Source: Serratia fonticola (lineage in GTDB: Bacteria > Pseudomonadota > Gammaproteobacteria > Enterobacterales > Enterobacteriaceae). From it: DNA of 64,000 nt. The stretch covers positions 682,001 to 746,000 of the forward strand of contig NZ_VFMK01000001.1 in assembly GCF_006715025.1 (NCBI RefSeq), read 5' to 3'. The notes beneath the pieces are model-generated. The model saw only the letters and a list, made by a program, of their open reading frames with translations, did no database searches and had not been told where the DNA came from. A program made the translations under genes and the position numbers. Positions 16,809 through 26,099 of the stretch are shown here, one piece after another; the stretch's first letter is position 1, and every line of letters begins with the position of its first letter.

Positions 16809-19523
16809 TTAAGCACCATAGCCCATCATTTTCAGCAGTTGCTGAGCTTGCTGCACGGCTTCTTGCCGATGGGCCACCCCCAGCTTCTGATACAGATTGC
16901 GGATATGCGTTTTAATCGTGGTCGCTGCCACGGTTAACTCATTGGCAATCTGTTCGTTGCTGTAACCGGAATAAATCAGGCCCAGTACCTGCCATTCACG
17001 CTGCGTCAGCGGGCTGGTACGGATAAGCTCCGGCACCTGCGGATGGGTCAACAGTTTATCGACGAAATTCTCATCAAAATGGGCAAATTTGTGACGATGA
17101 TGCTGGTTGATGTCACGCAGAATTCGCTGGGCACGGTGCTGCTCCAGCTCTGGTAACGTGTTGAGTTGGATCAACTGGCGCAACTGTTGCGCCATTGATT
17201 CCCCCTCGATAACAAAGTGGCTGATAAATCCGGTACGATTGGCCAGCGAGAGTGCCTCAATCAGCACCCGCTGCGCGTCGCTTTTACGGTCTGTCTGCCA
17301 ATAAAGCTGATTACTGAGCAGCAGGTTACGGTTGAGATCGCTTACCAACCGCAGGCGACGGGCATTTTCGTTCAACTCGTCCAACACCACTTCGGCCTCT
17401 TCATACTGACCTAGCAGGATTTGAACACGTGCAATATTGCGCCACTGGCCCTGTGTAAAGTGGTTGTTTGCCATTCCCGGCTTTTCGGTATGGCGAAGCC
17501 AATTGGCAGCTGCGAGGGTATCCCCAGTCATTTGCCAATGGATCACGCGTGGCTTATCGGCGTTGGTTATCCAGTCACGATGGTATTGCGAACCGTGCAG
17601 CAGCGCTTCGCAACGCTGTAAATGGGTATTGGCATTATCCAGATCGCCACGTGCCAAAGAGCATTTCGCTAACATTGCCAGGCATTGTAACTGCTGCTGC
17701 GGTTGATAGTTGGCCAGGATCTTCAGCCCTTCGCGGGCCGCGTTTTCGGCTTCGTCCAACCTTGACCACGACCAGAGGATTTGTGAGCGGATACGCAGCA
17801 GGAATTCGTGTAGCGGTAACTGCTCCAGATGCTGCTCACGCACCAGTTCGAAGGCTTTTTCCTGGGTTTCATAGGCGGCCTGCAGAAACCCTTGGGCAAT
17901 CAGAATTTCGCTCTGTTGCAGTAGGGCCCACAATGCATAATGATAGGCTTGGTGGCGGCGTGCCATCTGTTCTGTTTGCTGCATCATCGGCAGTGCACGC
18001 GCCAACTCCCCTTTACAATGATGCACTTCGCCGATAACCGAGGTCGCTACGATGCGGCTGTAATAGCTGGAAAGCGGCAGGAATTTCAGCGCTTCACTTG
18101 CCAGCCGTTCGGCTTCCTCAGGTTTTCCTGCGTTGATCGCGACCTGGGCACGCAATGCGCCAAATTCGGCTTGCAGAGTTGGGTCAATGGCGATCTGTTG
18201 GTCGCGCATAGCCTGCTCGGCGCGTTCCAATTGGTTGTTCACTTCGCTATAGCGGTGCTGGCTTTGGGCCAACCAGGCTTGCAGTAGTGCCAGTTTGGGA
18301 TTCTGGATCAATCGGTCATAGGGCAGCGCATTCAGGCACTCTTCCAGCAATGCCAACTCACTGTGGTGGAACAACGACCAGGCATGTTGCAGCAGGATAT
18401 CGCGCAGCATGTTGACGTCGCTGGCTGCCAGCGCATGGTGAATAGCCTCTGCTGGATAACCGAGCGCTAACCAACCTTCTGCGGCTGCATAATGCAGGCC
18501 AGGCAGTTCCAGCGCCAGTTCCCACTGACAACGCTGACGCAGGAATGAGGCAAAAAGCGGATGGAAGCTGAACCACTCACCGGTATCATCCATACGGTGG
18601 ATAAACATGCCTTGCCGTTCAAGCTCTTCGAGGCGCTGTTGGCCATTATCCTCTCCGGTCAGGCGCACGATCAGCGCGTCATTCATTGAACGCAACACTG
18701 AGCAGCGCAGCAAGAATGCCCGCGCATCGGCATCGACACGATCCAGTACTTCATCCACCAGATAATCAGAAAGGTGGCTGGCATTCAGCCCGGCCAAACG
18801 CTTGGCGGATTGCTGGGGGGAAGATGTGGATTGACGAGAAGAGAGGGCAATCAGTTGCAGTGCAGTTGCCCAGCCTTCTACTTCGTCACACAGGCGACCG
18901 CTGTCATGTTGTTCCAGCGGTGAGCTCAGGCGGCAGTCAAAGAACTGCTTGGCTTCCTGATGCGTAAACGCCAGTTGCTGGGTGTTTAATTCCAAGAGCT
19001 GATCGCGTACGCGGAGATTGGCTATCCCGAGAGGGGGGAGCGTCCGCGATAACAGAAGCAGCGTCAGATTTTCTGGCTGATGGCGCAGGAAAAAACGCAT
19101 TGCTTCGTGGATCTGGTCATTGGTGATCAGATGATAGTCGTCGATCACCAGGTATAAGGGCTGATGCCAGTCGGAAAGTTCGATAAACAGTTGGGCAAAC
19201 AGTGCCGAGAGGCTGGCGTACTGGTGTTTTTGGCTTAGTGCTTCGCTTTTTACACAGTGGCCACCGGTGGCCTGTTGCAGTGCGGCGATCAGGTAACTGA
19301 CAAAGCGCTCTGGTTGGTTGTCACTCTCATCCAGAGAGTACCAGCCAAGATCGGACTTGCCGGAGGCCCATTGGGCAACCAGCGTCGTCTTACCGTATCC
19401 TGCCGGGCAATTGACCAATGTCAGACGATAGTTTGCTGCGCAGGCCAACTTCGCCAGCAGACGATCGCGTACCACGGTATTTTGCAGCCGTACCGGACGG
19501 CTCAATTTTGATGGGATCAGCAT
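16809..19523 (-). CDS. malT: Maltose regulon activator MalT
   Basis: ATP- and maltotriose-dependent transcription activator of the STAND class, 904 residues. The Walker A motif is CPAGYGKTTLVAQWA (about residues 37-51) and the sensor centre has LYLVIDDYHL. The middle is a TPR-like superhelix, and the C-terminus (about 835-900) is a LuxR-type helix-turn-helix with LTQREWQVLGLIYSGYSNEQ. The start at 19523 gives MLIPSKLSRPV, the known N-terminus; the open extension to 19559 is ignored. It is divergent from malP, its target. Confidence 0.97.
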   Translation of the reverse strand: MLIPSKLSRPVRLQNTVVRDRLLAKLACAANYRLTLVNCPAGYGKTTLVAQWASGKSDLGWYSLDESDNQPERFVSYLIAALQQATGGHCVKSEALSQKHQYASLSALFAQLFIELSDWHQPLYLVIDDYHLITNDQIHEAMRFFLRHQPENLTLLLLSRTLPPLGIANLRVRDQLLELNTQQLAFTHQEAKQFFDCRLSSPLEQHDSGRLCDEVEGWATALQLIALSSRQSTSSPQQSAKRLAGLNASHLSDYLVDEVLDRVDADARAFLLRCSVLRSMNDALIVRLTGEDNGQQRLEELERQGMFIHRMDDTGEWFSFHPLFASFLRQRCQWELALELPGLHYAAAEGWLALGYPAEAIHHALAASDVNMLRDILLQHAWSLFHHSELALLEECLNALPYDRLIQNPKLALLQAWLAQSQHRYSEVNNQLERAEQAMRDQQIAIDPTLQAEFGALRAQVAINAGKPEEAERLASEALKFLPLSSYYSRIVATSVIGEVHHCKGELARALPMMQQTEQMARRHQAYHYALWALLQQSEILIAQGFLQAAYETQEKAFELVREQHLEQLPLHEFLLRIRSQILWSWSRLDEAENAAREGLKILANYQPQQQLQCLAMLAKCSLARGDLDNANTHLQRCEALLHGSQYHRDWITNADKPRVIHWQMTGDTLAAANWLRHTEKPGMANNHFTQGQWRNIARVQILLGQYEEAEVVLDELNENARRLRLVSDLNRNLLLSNQLYWQTDRKSDAQRVLIEALSLANRTGFISHFVIEGESMAQQLRQLIQLNTLPELEQHRAQRILRDINQHHRHKFAHFDENFVDKLLTHPQVPELIRTSPLTQREWQVLGLIYSGYSNEQIANELTVAATTIKTHIRNLYQKLGVAHRQEAVQQAQQLLKMMGYGA

Positions 19524-20073
19524 AATATTCCAGATGTAAAGTGCGGTTCCCGCCGCCAAAGGACTGCCCGAAGGAGTTCATTTTGCCGTGATTCTGTTTC
19601 GGTATCGGGATGAGTTAATTATTTTGTAGCTCGTAATTAATCCCCCTCATTAAGTTCGAACATCGTTAAACGTATTGCAACAAGCTTACGCTTTGGCGTG
19701 GAGTTAAATTGCTGTTGATCACACTTTTTTACGTTTGCTCTGAGATTGGCAACGGCCAGTTATTCTGACGTCAGGTGATTTCCCATCGTGATGACAATGT
19801 TTTTATACGCCTTGCAAAGCGTACAAAACTTCATCGATAGAAATAACTATGTTAACGTCATGGAATTGTATCCAGTAGTTGCCTCAGTGCTCACCGGCTA
19901 TGCCGATGAGCTTTTTTGCTTCATGGCAGAGGGTAAAAGTGTCCGGGATCACAGTTTCAGCTACGCCCCAATCCTCCTCCCCAGCTAATCCTCAGGCGGG
20001 ATGATGCCCTTACGCGTTCGCCCCGGCACGATAGTGAAAAATTGGCCCATTTATTCGATAGAGAGTTTTTCCT
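19524..20073. promoter_or_regulatory. Divergent malT-malP control region
   Basis: 550 non-coding bases. The malP side holds the MalT boxes at 19973-20007. The malT side holds ATTGCTGTTGATCACACTTT (about 19708-19727), whose TCACA half looks like one arm of a CRP site; the other arm is poor. A short open frame at 19788-19988 has no ribosome site or family look and is not called. Confidence 0.6.
19973..20007 (+). promoter_or_regulatory. MalT boxes upstream of malP
   Basis: CCTCCTCCCC at 19973-19982 is, on the minus strand, GGGGAGGAGG: an exact fit to the MalT box GGGGAKGAGG. CGGGATGATG at 19997-20006 is a near match in the direct orientation. The spacing to a GATAGT -10 candidate (20030-20035) would place the direct box near -37, the standard position in MalT-dependent promoters. 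malP starts at 20074. Confidence 0.7.
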
Positions 20074-22479
20074 ATGTCACAGCCTATGCTCAAAAAGGAC
20101 GTTTTTCTGGCTGCGCTGACTCGTCAGTGGCAGCGTTTTGGCCTCAGTTCCGCACAGCAGATGACTCAGCATCAATGGTGGGAAGCCGTGAGTGCGGCGC
20201 TTGCCGAGCAGTTGGCTGCGCAGCCTGCGCCGCGCAAAAGCAGCCAATCGTTGCGCCATGTGAACTACATTTCAATGGAGTTTCTCATTGGCCGCCTGAC
20301 AGCCAATAACTTGATCAACCTCGGCTGGTATGAGCTGGTTGAAACCGTGTTGGCAGAGCAAAATGTCAAACTGGCGGATTTGCTGGAACAGGAAACCGAT
20401 CCGGCATTGGGAAACGGGGGGCTGGGGCGTTTGGCTGCCTGTTTCCTGGATTCGATGGCGACGGTGGAACAACCGGCAACCGGTTATGGCCTGAATTATC
20501 AATATGGGTTGTTCCGCCAATCGTTCAAAGAGGGGCATCAGCAGGAAGCGCCTGATAACTGGCGACGCGAGAGCTACCCATGGTTCCGCCATAATGCGGC
20601 GCTGGCGGTGGATGTCGGTATTGGCGGTAAGGTGGAAAAACTGAGCGATGGCCGTGAACTGTGGCATCCGGCATTTACCCTGCGTGGTGAAGCTTGGGAT
20701 CTGCCGGTGCTCGGGTTCCGTAACGGGGTCACTCAGCCGCTACGGTTGTGGCAGGCAACACATTCTCATCCCTTCGATCTGGAGAATTTTAACGATGGTA
20801 AATTCCTACAGGCGGAAAAACAGGGTGTTGAAGCAGCCAAACTGACCAAGGTACTCTATCCAAATGACAACCATCAGGCAGGTAAACGCCTGCGCCTGAT
20901 GCAGCAGTATTTCCAGTGTGCCTGCTCGGTCGCCGATATTCTGCGTAAGCACCACCAGGCTGGGCGCAAGATCGAAGATTTACCTCAATACGAAGTTATC
21001 CAACTGAATGACACTCACCCAACGATCGCCATTCCAGAGATGCTGCGTATTCTGCTCGATGAACATCAATTAGAGTGGGATGCCGCCTGGGCAATCACCA
21101 GCAAGACCTTTGCCTATACCAACCATACGCTGATGCCAGAAGCATTGGAGTGCTGGGATGAAAAACTGGTGCGCAGCCTGCTGCCTCGCCATTTCTCAAT
21201 TATCAAGCAGATCAATGCCAACTTTAAGAAACTGGTGGATAAGCACTGGCCGGGTGATAAGGCGGTCTGGGCTAAACTGGCGGTGCACCACAACAAACAG
21301 GTACGCATGGCGAACCTGTGCGTGGTCAGCGGTTTTGCGGTCAACGGTGTAGCACAGTTGCACTCGGATCTGGTGGTGAAAGACCTGTTCCCGGAATATC
21401 ACCAACTGTGGCCGAACAAGTTCCACAATGTCACCAACGGCATCACGCCACGGCGCTGGCTCAAACAGTGTAACCCAGCGTTGTCATCACTTATCGACAC
21501 CACGCTGAAGGTGGAGTGGGCTAACGATCTTGATGCGTTGAAAGGCCTGGAAAACTATGCCGAAGATGCTGCATTCCGTCAGAAGTACCAGCAGATAAAA
21601 CGCGACAACAAGGTGATCCTGGCCAATTACGTTCACAGCGTAATGGGGTTGACGCTCAACCCGGATGCGATTTTTGACGTACAGATCAAACGTCTGCATG
21701 AGTACAAACGCCAGCATTTGAATTTGCTGCATATTCTTTCACTGTATCGTCAACTGCGTGATAACCCGAATCTGGACATCGTGCCACGCGTGTTCCTGTT
21801 TGGGGCCAAAGCGGCGCCTGGCTATTACCTGGCGAAGAACATCATCTATGCGATTAACCAGGCTGCAGAGAAGATCAATAACGATCCGATCGTGAAAGAT
21901 CGTCTTAAAGTGGTCTTTATTCCAGATTACCGCGTTTCCGTCGCTGAATTGATGATTCCGGCTGCCGATATCTCTGAACAGATTTCTACGGCCGGTAAAG
22001 AGGCTTCGGGCACCGGGAATATGAAACTGGCGTTGAACGGCGCGCTGACCGTGGGCACGTTGGATGGTGCTAACGTTGAGATCGCCGAGCAAGTGGGTGA
22101 AGACAACATCTTTATCTTTGGTAACACGGTGGAGCAAGTTAAGGCATTGCTGGCCAAAGGCTATGATCCGCTGAGTTATCGCAAGAAAGACAAACACCTG
22201 AAAGCCATTCTGGACGAACTGGCCAGCGGTGCATTCAGCGATGGCGACAAGCACGCTTTCGACATGATGCTGCATAGTCTACTGGAAGGGGGCGATCCGT
22301 ATCTGGTGCTGGCGGACTTTGCTTCTTACTGCGAAGCTCAACGGCAGGTAGATAAACTGTATCGAGACCGCGACGAATGGACGCGTCGTACTATCCTTAA
22401 CACCGCGCGCGTGGGCATGTTCAGCTCGGATCGTTCGATCCGTGACTACCAGCAGCGCATCTGGCAAGCCAAGCGTTAA
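20074..22479 (+). CDS. malP: Maltodextrin phosphorylase
   Basis: GT35 phosphorylase that shortens linear maltodextrins to glucose-1-phosphate; 801 residues. The pyridoxal-phosphate lysine is Lys651 in EASGTGNMKLALNGALT, followed by GTLDGANVEI; the N-terminus has NYISMEFLIGRLT. It is paralogous to glgP in the same window, but its shorter N-terminus, position next to malT and MalT boxes mark it as the maltose enzyme. malQ follows after nine bases. Confidence 0.98.
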   Translation: MSQPMLKKDVFLAALTRQWQRFGLSSAQQMTQHQWWEAVSAALAEQLAAQPAPRKSSQSLRHVNYISMEFLIGRLTANNLINLGWYELVETVLAEQNVKLADLLEQETDPALGNGGLGRLAACFLDSMATVEQPATGYGLNYQYGLFRQSFKEGHQQEAPDNWRRESYPWFRHNAALAVDVGIGGKVEKLSDGRELWHPAFTLRGEAWDLPVLGFRNGVTQPLRLWQATHSHPFDLENFNDGKFLQAEKQGVEAAKLTKVLYPNDNHQAGKRLRLMQQYFQCACSVADILRKHHQAGRKIEDLPQYEVIQLNDTHPTIAIPEMLRILLDEHQLEWDAAWAITSKTFAYTNHTLMPEALECWDEKLVRSLLPRHFSIIKQINANFKKLVDKHWPGDKAVWAKLAVHHNKQVRMANLCVVSGFAVNGVAQLHSDLVVKDLFPEYHQLWPNKFHNVTNGITPRRWLKQCNPALSSLIDTTLKVEWANDLDALKGLENYAEDAAFRQKYQQIKRDNKVILANYVHSVMGLTLNPDAIFDVQIKRLHEYKRQHLNLLHILSLYRQLRDNPNLDIVPRVFLFGAKAAPGYYLAKNIIYAINQAAEKINNDPIVKDRLKVVFIPDYRVSVAELMIPAADISEQISTAGKEASGTGNMKLALNGALTVGTLDGANVEIAEQVGEDNIFIFGNTVEQVKALLAKGYDPLSYRKKDKHLKAILDELASGAFSDGDKHAFDMMLHSLLEGGDPYLVLADFASYCEAQRQVDKLYRDRDEWTRRTILNTARVGMFSSDRSIRDYQQRIWQAKR

Positions 22480-22488
22480 GGAGAGCGA

Positions 22489-24569
22489 ATGAGTGAAGGT
22501 ATCGATCGGGTAGCGACCCAGGCGGGGATTGCTGCCGATTACATCAATGCCCATGGCAAACGGCAGGCTATTTCTCCGGAAACCAAGCGTAAGCTGTTGG
22601 CGGCAATGAGTAGTACATCGTTGCGACCAGAAGCCACTCCTTTGCCGGTGGTGAAAGTGTTTTATCACGGTAGCCCAGCGGCGTTGGCGCTGGGGGGCAG
22701 TGGTGAATACCATTGGACGCTGTTGCGTGAGGATGGTGTCCAACAGGAAGGTCGTGCCGGTGCGTGTAAGACGTTGACCTTGCCGGGTAAATTGCCGTTG
22801 GGTTATCACCAGCTTACCCTGACTCAGGGGGGGAGCAGTGGACATGCCGGCTGATCGTTGCGCCCAAACGTTGCTATGAACCGGATGCCCTGTTAACCGG
22901 AAAGAAGCTGTGGGGTGCCTGCGTGCAGCTTTACACTTTGCGTTCCGAGCGTAACTGGGGCATTGGCGATTTTGGTGATTTGCGCGTCATGATTGCTGAA
23001 GTTGGGGAGCGCGGAGGTGCATTTGTTGGGCTGAATCCGATTCATGCGCTGTACCCGGCCAGCCCGGAAAGTGCCAGCCCTTATAGCCCGTCTTCCCGAC
23101 GGTGGTTAAACCTGGTGTATATCGATGTCAACGCCGTAGAGGATTTTCAACGCAGCCCGGCCGCACAAAAATGGTGGCAGAAGGCGGCAACGCAGAAGCG
23201 GTTAGCTCAAGCACGCAATAGCGACTGGGTGGATTACAGTACCGTCATGCAGTTGAAGTTGGCGGCGCTGAAACTGGCTTTTCCGCAGTTTGTGGCGCGT
23301 AAAGCGAACGACGAGCAGAAGCTGGCGTTTAACGACTTCGTCGGTGCCGGTGGGAGCAGTCTGTATCAGCAGGCGACATTCGATGCGTTACATGCCCATC
23401 TTTCTGTCAAAGAGAACGGCATTGAGGGCTGGACCACATGGCCGGAAGAGTATCGGCAGGGTAACGGCCCGGCAGTAGAAGCGTTCTGTAAGCAGCATAC
23501 TGAAGAAATCACTTTCTACCTGTGGTTGCAATGGCTGGCAGCCCGCCAGTTTGCCGAGTGTTTTGACCAGAGTCAGGCGCTGCAGATGCCTATCGGCCTG
23601 TATCGCGATCTGGCTGTCGGTGTGGCAGAAGGCGGAGCAGAAACCTGGTGTGAACGCGATCTGTATTGTCTGCAAGCTTCGGTAGGCGCTCCGCCCGATA
23701 TTCTCGGGCCGTTGGGGCAGAACTGGGGGTTGCCGCCGATGGATCCACATGTGATGGCAGCGCGGGGATACCAACCCTTTATCGACCTGTTGCGTGCCAA
23801 TATGAGCAGTTGCGGTGCCTTACGTATCGACCACGTGATGTCATTACTGCGCCTGTGGTGGATCCCGCATGGTGAAACGGCCGATCACGGTGCTTATGTG
23901 AAATACCCGGTTGACGATCTGTTGGCCCTGCTGGCGTTAGAGAGTCAACGCCATCACTGTATGGTGATTGGTGAGGATCTGGGCACCGTACCGGTGGAGA
24001 TCGTGAGTAAGCTGCGTGACAGCGGAGTGTATTCTTATAAGGTGCTGTATTTTGAGCACGATACGGAGAATCAGTTTCGTGCACCACAGTCTTACCCGGT
24101 GCAGGCAATGGCGACCATCACGACTCACGATCTGCCGACACTGCGCGGTTATTGGCAAAGTGGCGATTTGGCACTTGGCAAAAAACTGGGCTTATATCCG
24201 GATGCGGAAGTGCTGAAATCGTTATTTGCTGACCGTGAGCGTGCCAAGCAAGGTTTACTCGATGGATTGCACCGTTATGGCTGTGTACCACAAAAGGTTG
24301 GCAAGAAGGCTGCGTTGCTGAATATGAGCCCGCCGCTCAACCGCGGCCTGCAGCGCTACGTGGCGGATAGCGCCAGCGCATTGCTGGGGCTGCAGCCGGA
24401 AGATTGGCTGGATATGGCAGAACCGGTCAATATTCCAGGGACCAGCGATCAATATCCCAACTGGCGGCGCAAGCTGAGCCGACCTCTGGAAGAGATGTTC
24501 AGCGATCAGCAGGTGAATCGTTTACTGAAGGATTTGGATAAACGGCGTAGAAAAGTGTCGGCAGGGTAG
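22489..24569 (+). pseudogene. malQ: 4-alpha-glucanotransferase (amylomaltase), frameshifted
   Basis: GH77 amylomaltase, which moves maltodextrin chains between acceptors and feeds MalP. The sequence is split. 22489-22854 codes the N-terminal part, ending LPLGYHQLTLTQ and then a wrong-frame tail to a TGA; the remaining ~570 residues (LIVAPKRCYEP onward) are in another frame, open from the break to 24569. The break sits in a G7 run (22827-22833). One extra G would restore TQGGEQWTCRLIVAPKRCYE and a 693-residue protein, one short of the E. coli length. The second part keeps ALRIDHVMSLLRLWWIP and VIGEDLGTVP. It may be a sequencing error, a real loss, or a slippage switch. Confidence 0.9.
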
Positions 24570-24579
24570 CATTGTTATA

Positions 24580-24601
24580 AGAGCCTATGGGGATAGGCTC
24601 T
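24580..24601 (+). terminator. Hairpin after malQ
   Basis: AGAGCCTAT, loop GGGG, ATAGGCTCT: a perfect 9-bp stem 10 bases past the malQ stop, followed by AAATATAT rather than a T-run. It probably ends or protects the malPQ transcript. Confidence 0.6.
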
Positions 24602-24605
24602 AAAT

Positions 24606-24750
24606 ATATCCCCTAAAGAGTTCGAGTTGCTGGCCCACATTTGGGCCGAGTAACGCGGCGACGCAGCGCTTCCCCAGGAGCAGAGTTCACTATGTGACTG
24701 GGGTAAGCGCAGGCAGCCAACAACGCTGCAACGTCAAGTAAGAAGGGTAT
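24606..24750. repeat. MITE-like structured repeat between malQ and nfuA
   Basis: ~145 bases with matching inverted ends: 24606-24630 reads ATATCCCCT...TTCGAGTTGC, and the complement of 24728-24750 reads ATACCCTTCTTACTTGACGT followed by TGC. Inside are two strong hairpins, GGCCCA-CATT-TGGGCC (24632-24647) and GCGCTTCCCCAG (24666-24677) with CTGGGGTAAGCGC (24698-24710). It abuts the nfuA stop codon. The end sequence resembles an intergenic repeat I associate with Yersinia and Serratia; related ends are at 10702-10802, 53008-53027 and 55102-55160. Confidence 0.65.
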
Positions 24751-25325
24751 CAGTAGTAGGAATGCTCGCCGCGCTGATGCTCGGTGAGATCACGCACCCC
24801 TTTCAGCTCAGGGAACTTCTGCAACAGCTCTTTCTCGATCCCTTCCTTCAGCGTAACGTCAACCATGGAGCAACCGTTGCAACCGCCGCCAAACTGCAAG
24901 ATGGCCAGCCCGTCTTCGGTAATTTCCATTAACGTCACACGGCCACCGTGGCCAGCCAGCTGTGGGTTGATCTGCGATTGCAGTACGTATTCTACGCGTT
25001 CCATCAGCGGCGCATTCTCGTCCACTTTACGCATTTTGGCGTTAGGGGCTTTCAGCGTCAGCTGCGAGCCGAGCTGATCGGTGACGAAGTCGATTTCGGC
25101 ATCTTCCAGATAAGGCGCGCTCAGTTCGTCAACGTAAGCGGACAGTTTTTCGAACTTGAGTTCGGTATCTGTGGCTTCCACCGCATCTGGCGGACAATAA
25201 GAGACACCGCATTCAGCCGTCGGCGTACCTGGGTTGATCACGAATACACGGATTTGGGTGCCTTCTTCCTGGCTTGCCAGCAGTTTGGCAAAGTGTTCCT
25301 GTGCAGCATCTGTTATACGAATCAT
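24750..25325 (-). CDS. nfuA: Fe/S biogenesis protein NfuA
   Basis: Carrier that holds a [4Fe-4S] cluster and passes it to target enzymes, important under oxidative stress or iron limitation. 191 residues: an N-terminal degenerate A-type scaffold domain (about 1-95) and a C-terminal Nfu domain with the cluster ligands Cys149 and Cys152 in FGGGCNGCSMVDVTLKEG. It follows gntX on the same strand 58 bases later, the usual enteric order bioH / gntX-nfuA. Confidence 0.97.
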   Translation of the reverse strand: MIRITDAAQEHFAKLLASQEEGTQIRVFVINPGTPTAECGVSYCPPDAVEATDTELKFEKLSAYVDELSAPYLEDAEIDFVTDQLGSQLTLKAPNAKMRKVDENAPLMERVEYVLQSQINPQLAGHGGRVTLMEITEDGLAILQFGGGCNGCSMVDVTLKEGIEKELLQKFPELKGVRDLTEHQRGEHSYY

Positions 25326-25383
25326 AGCATTAGCTCAATAGTTGACTTCTATAGTAGGTTATAATACGCCCATTGCCGTGGTA

Positions 25384-26067
25384 CTACAACGTGCGGCAGA
25401 TACACCATATCTGCAATGATGCGACGCCTTGCTTCTGTAATAGTGTAGCGATTTCCGCCACCGTACTGCCAGTGGTAACCACATCATCCAGCAGAGCGAC
25501 ATGCCGCCCCGTCAGGTTTTCATCACAACGGAAAGCACCGCGCAGATTACGCCGTCTCAGGCGAGCTATTAATTGCTGCTGCGGCGACGTCACCCTGATC
25601 CGGCGCAATGCGTTGGGGTGATATTCGCAACCCAGCCAGCGGGCGAGAGGCCGGGCCAACAGATCGCTTTGGTTGTAGCCACGCTGCCAACAACGTTGAG
25701 CCTGTAAGGGTACCGCTAAAATGATCTCAGGTCTGTTCAGATGTTGCTCTCGGTGAGCCTGTAACCAGTGCAGAAGGAGCAGGCGAGCCAGTGTGGGAGC
25801 CAGCATCGGCGTTCGCTGGAATTTGAACCTTTTTATCAGGGTACTGAGCGGCGGACGATAGTCGGTGGCGAAAACCAGCGCTTGCCAAGGGGGCGGTTTC
25901 TGCAGGCACCGGCCACACGGTTGATGAGGATCCCCACTGGGCAGACCGCAGCGTGGGCAACACCCGGGTTTGCTGGGTAACGTGCGCAGGCAGTAGCTGC
26001 ATATTCCATGTCGTTGCAGTACTAATGGTTGTCGGCATAGCCAACAGCGGCTGTGGATTGGTAGCAT
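25384..26067 (-). CDS. gntX: ComF/GntX family phosphoribosyltransferase-like protein
   Basis: 227 residues. An N-terminal zinc-finger-like part (CWLCRQPL, then CSYCLRTLPSKPGCCPRCGL and CGRCLQKPPPW) leads to a phosphoribosyltransferase-type domain with the PRPP loop VALLDDVVTTGSTVAEIATLL. Homologous to ComF, which is needed for DNA uptake in competent bacteria; the enteric protein has been linked to use of DNA as a nutrient and, by name, to gluconate. The start at 26067 is chosen from AGGGGAAGCT ahead of ATG and the family N-terminus; an open extension to 26280 overlaps bioH and is rejected. It is divergent from bioH. Confidence 0.9.
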   Translation of the reverse strand: MLPIHSRCWLCRQPLVLQRHGICSYCLRTLPSKPGCCPRCGLPSGDPHQPCGRCLQKPPPWQALVFATDYRPPLSTLIKRFKFQRTPMLAPTLARLLLLHWLQAHREQHLNRPEIILAVPLQAQRCWQRGYNQSDLLARPLARWLGCEYHPNALRRIRVTSPQQQLIARLRRRNLRGAFRCDENLTGRHVALLDDVVTTGSTVAEIATLLQKQGVASLQIWCICRTL

Positions 26068-26099
26068 AGCTTCCCCTCGTTTTTGAAGGACAATAACTG

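Noticed and set aside
19706..19727. CRP site upstream of malT
   Set aside because: Only the TCACA arm is good; the opposite arm lacks the TGTGA pattern, so it is mentioned in the control region but not called as a site.
19788..19988. 66-codon open frame in the malT-malP gap
   Set aside because: No ribosome site, and its end runs into the MalT boxes of malP; more likely control DNA.
22827..22833. Programmed ribosomal frameshift in malQ
   Set aside because: A G7 run is not a standard slippery heptamer, no stimulatory structure or internal ribosome site is evident, and amylomaltases are not known to use frameshifting.
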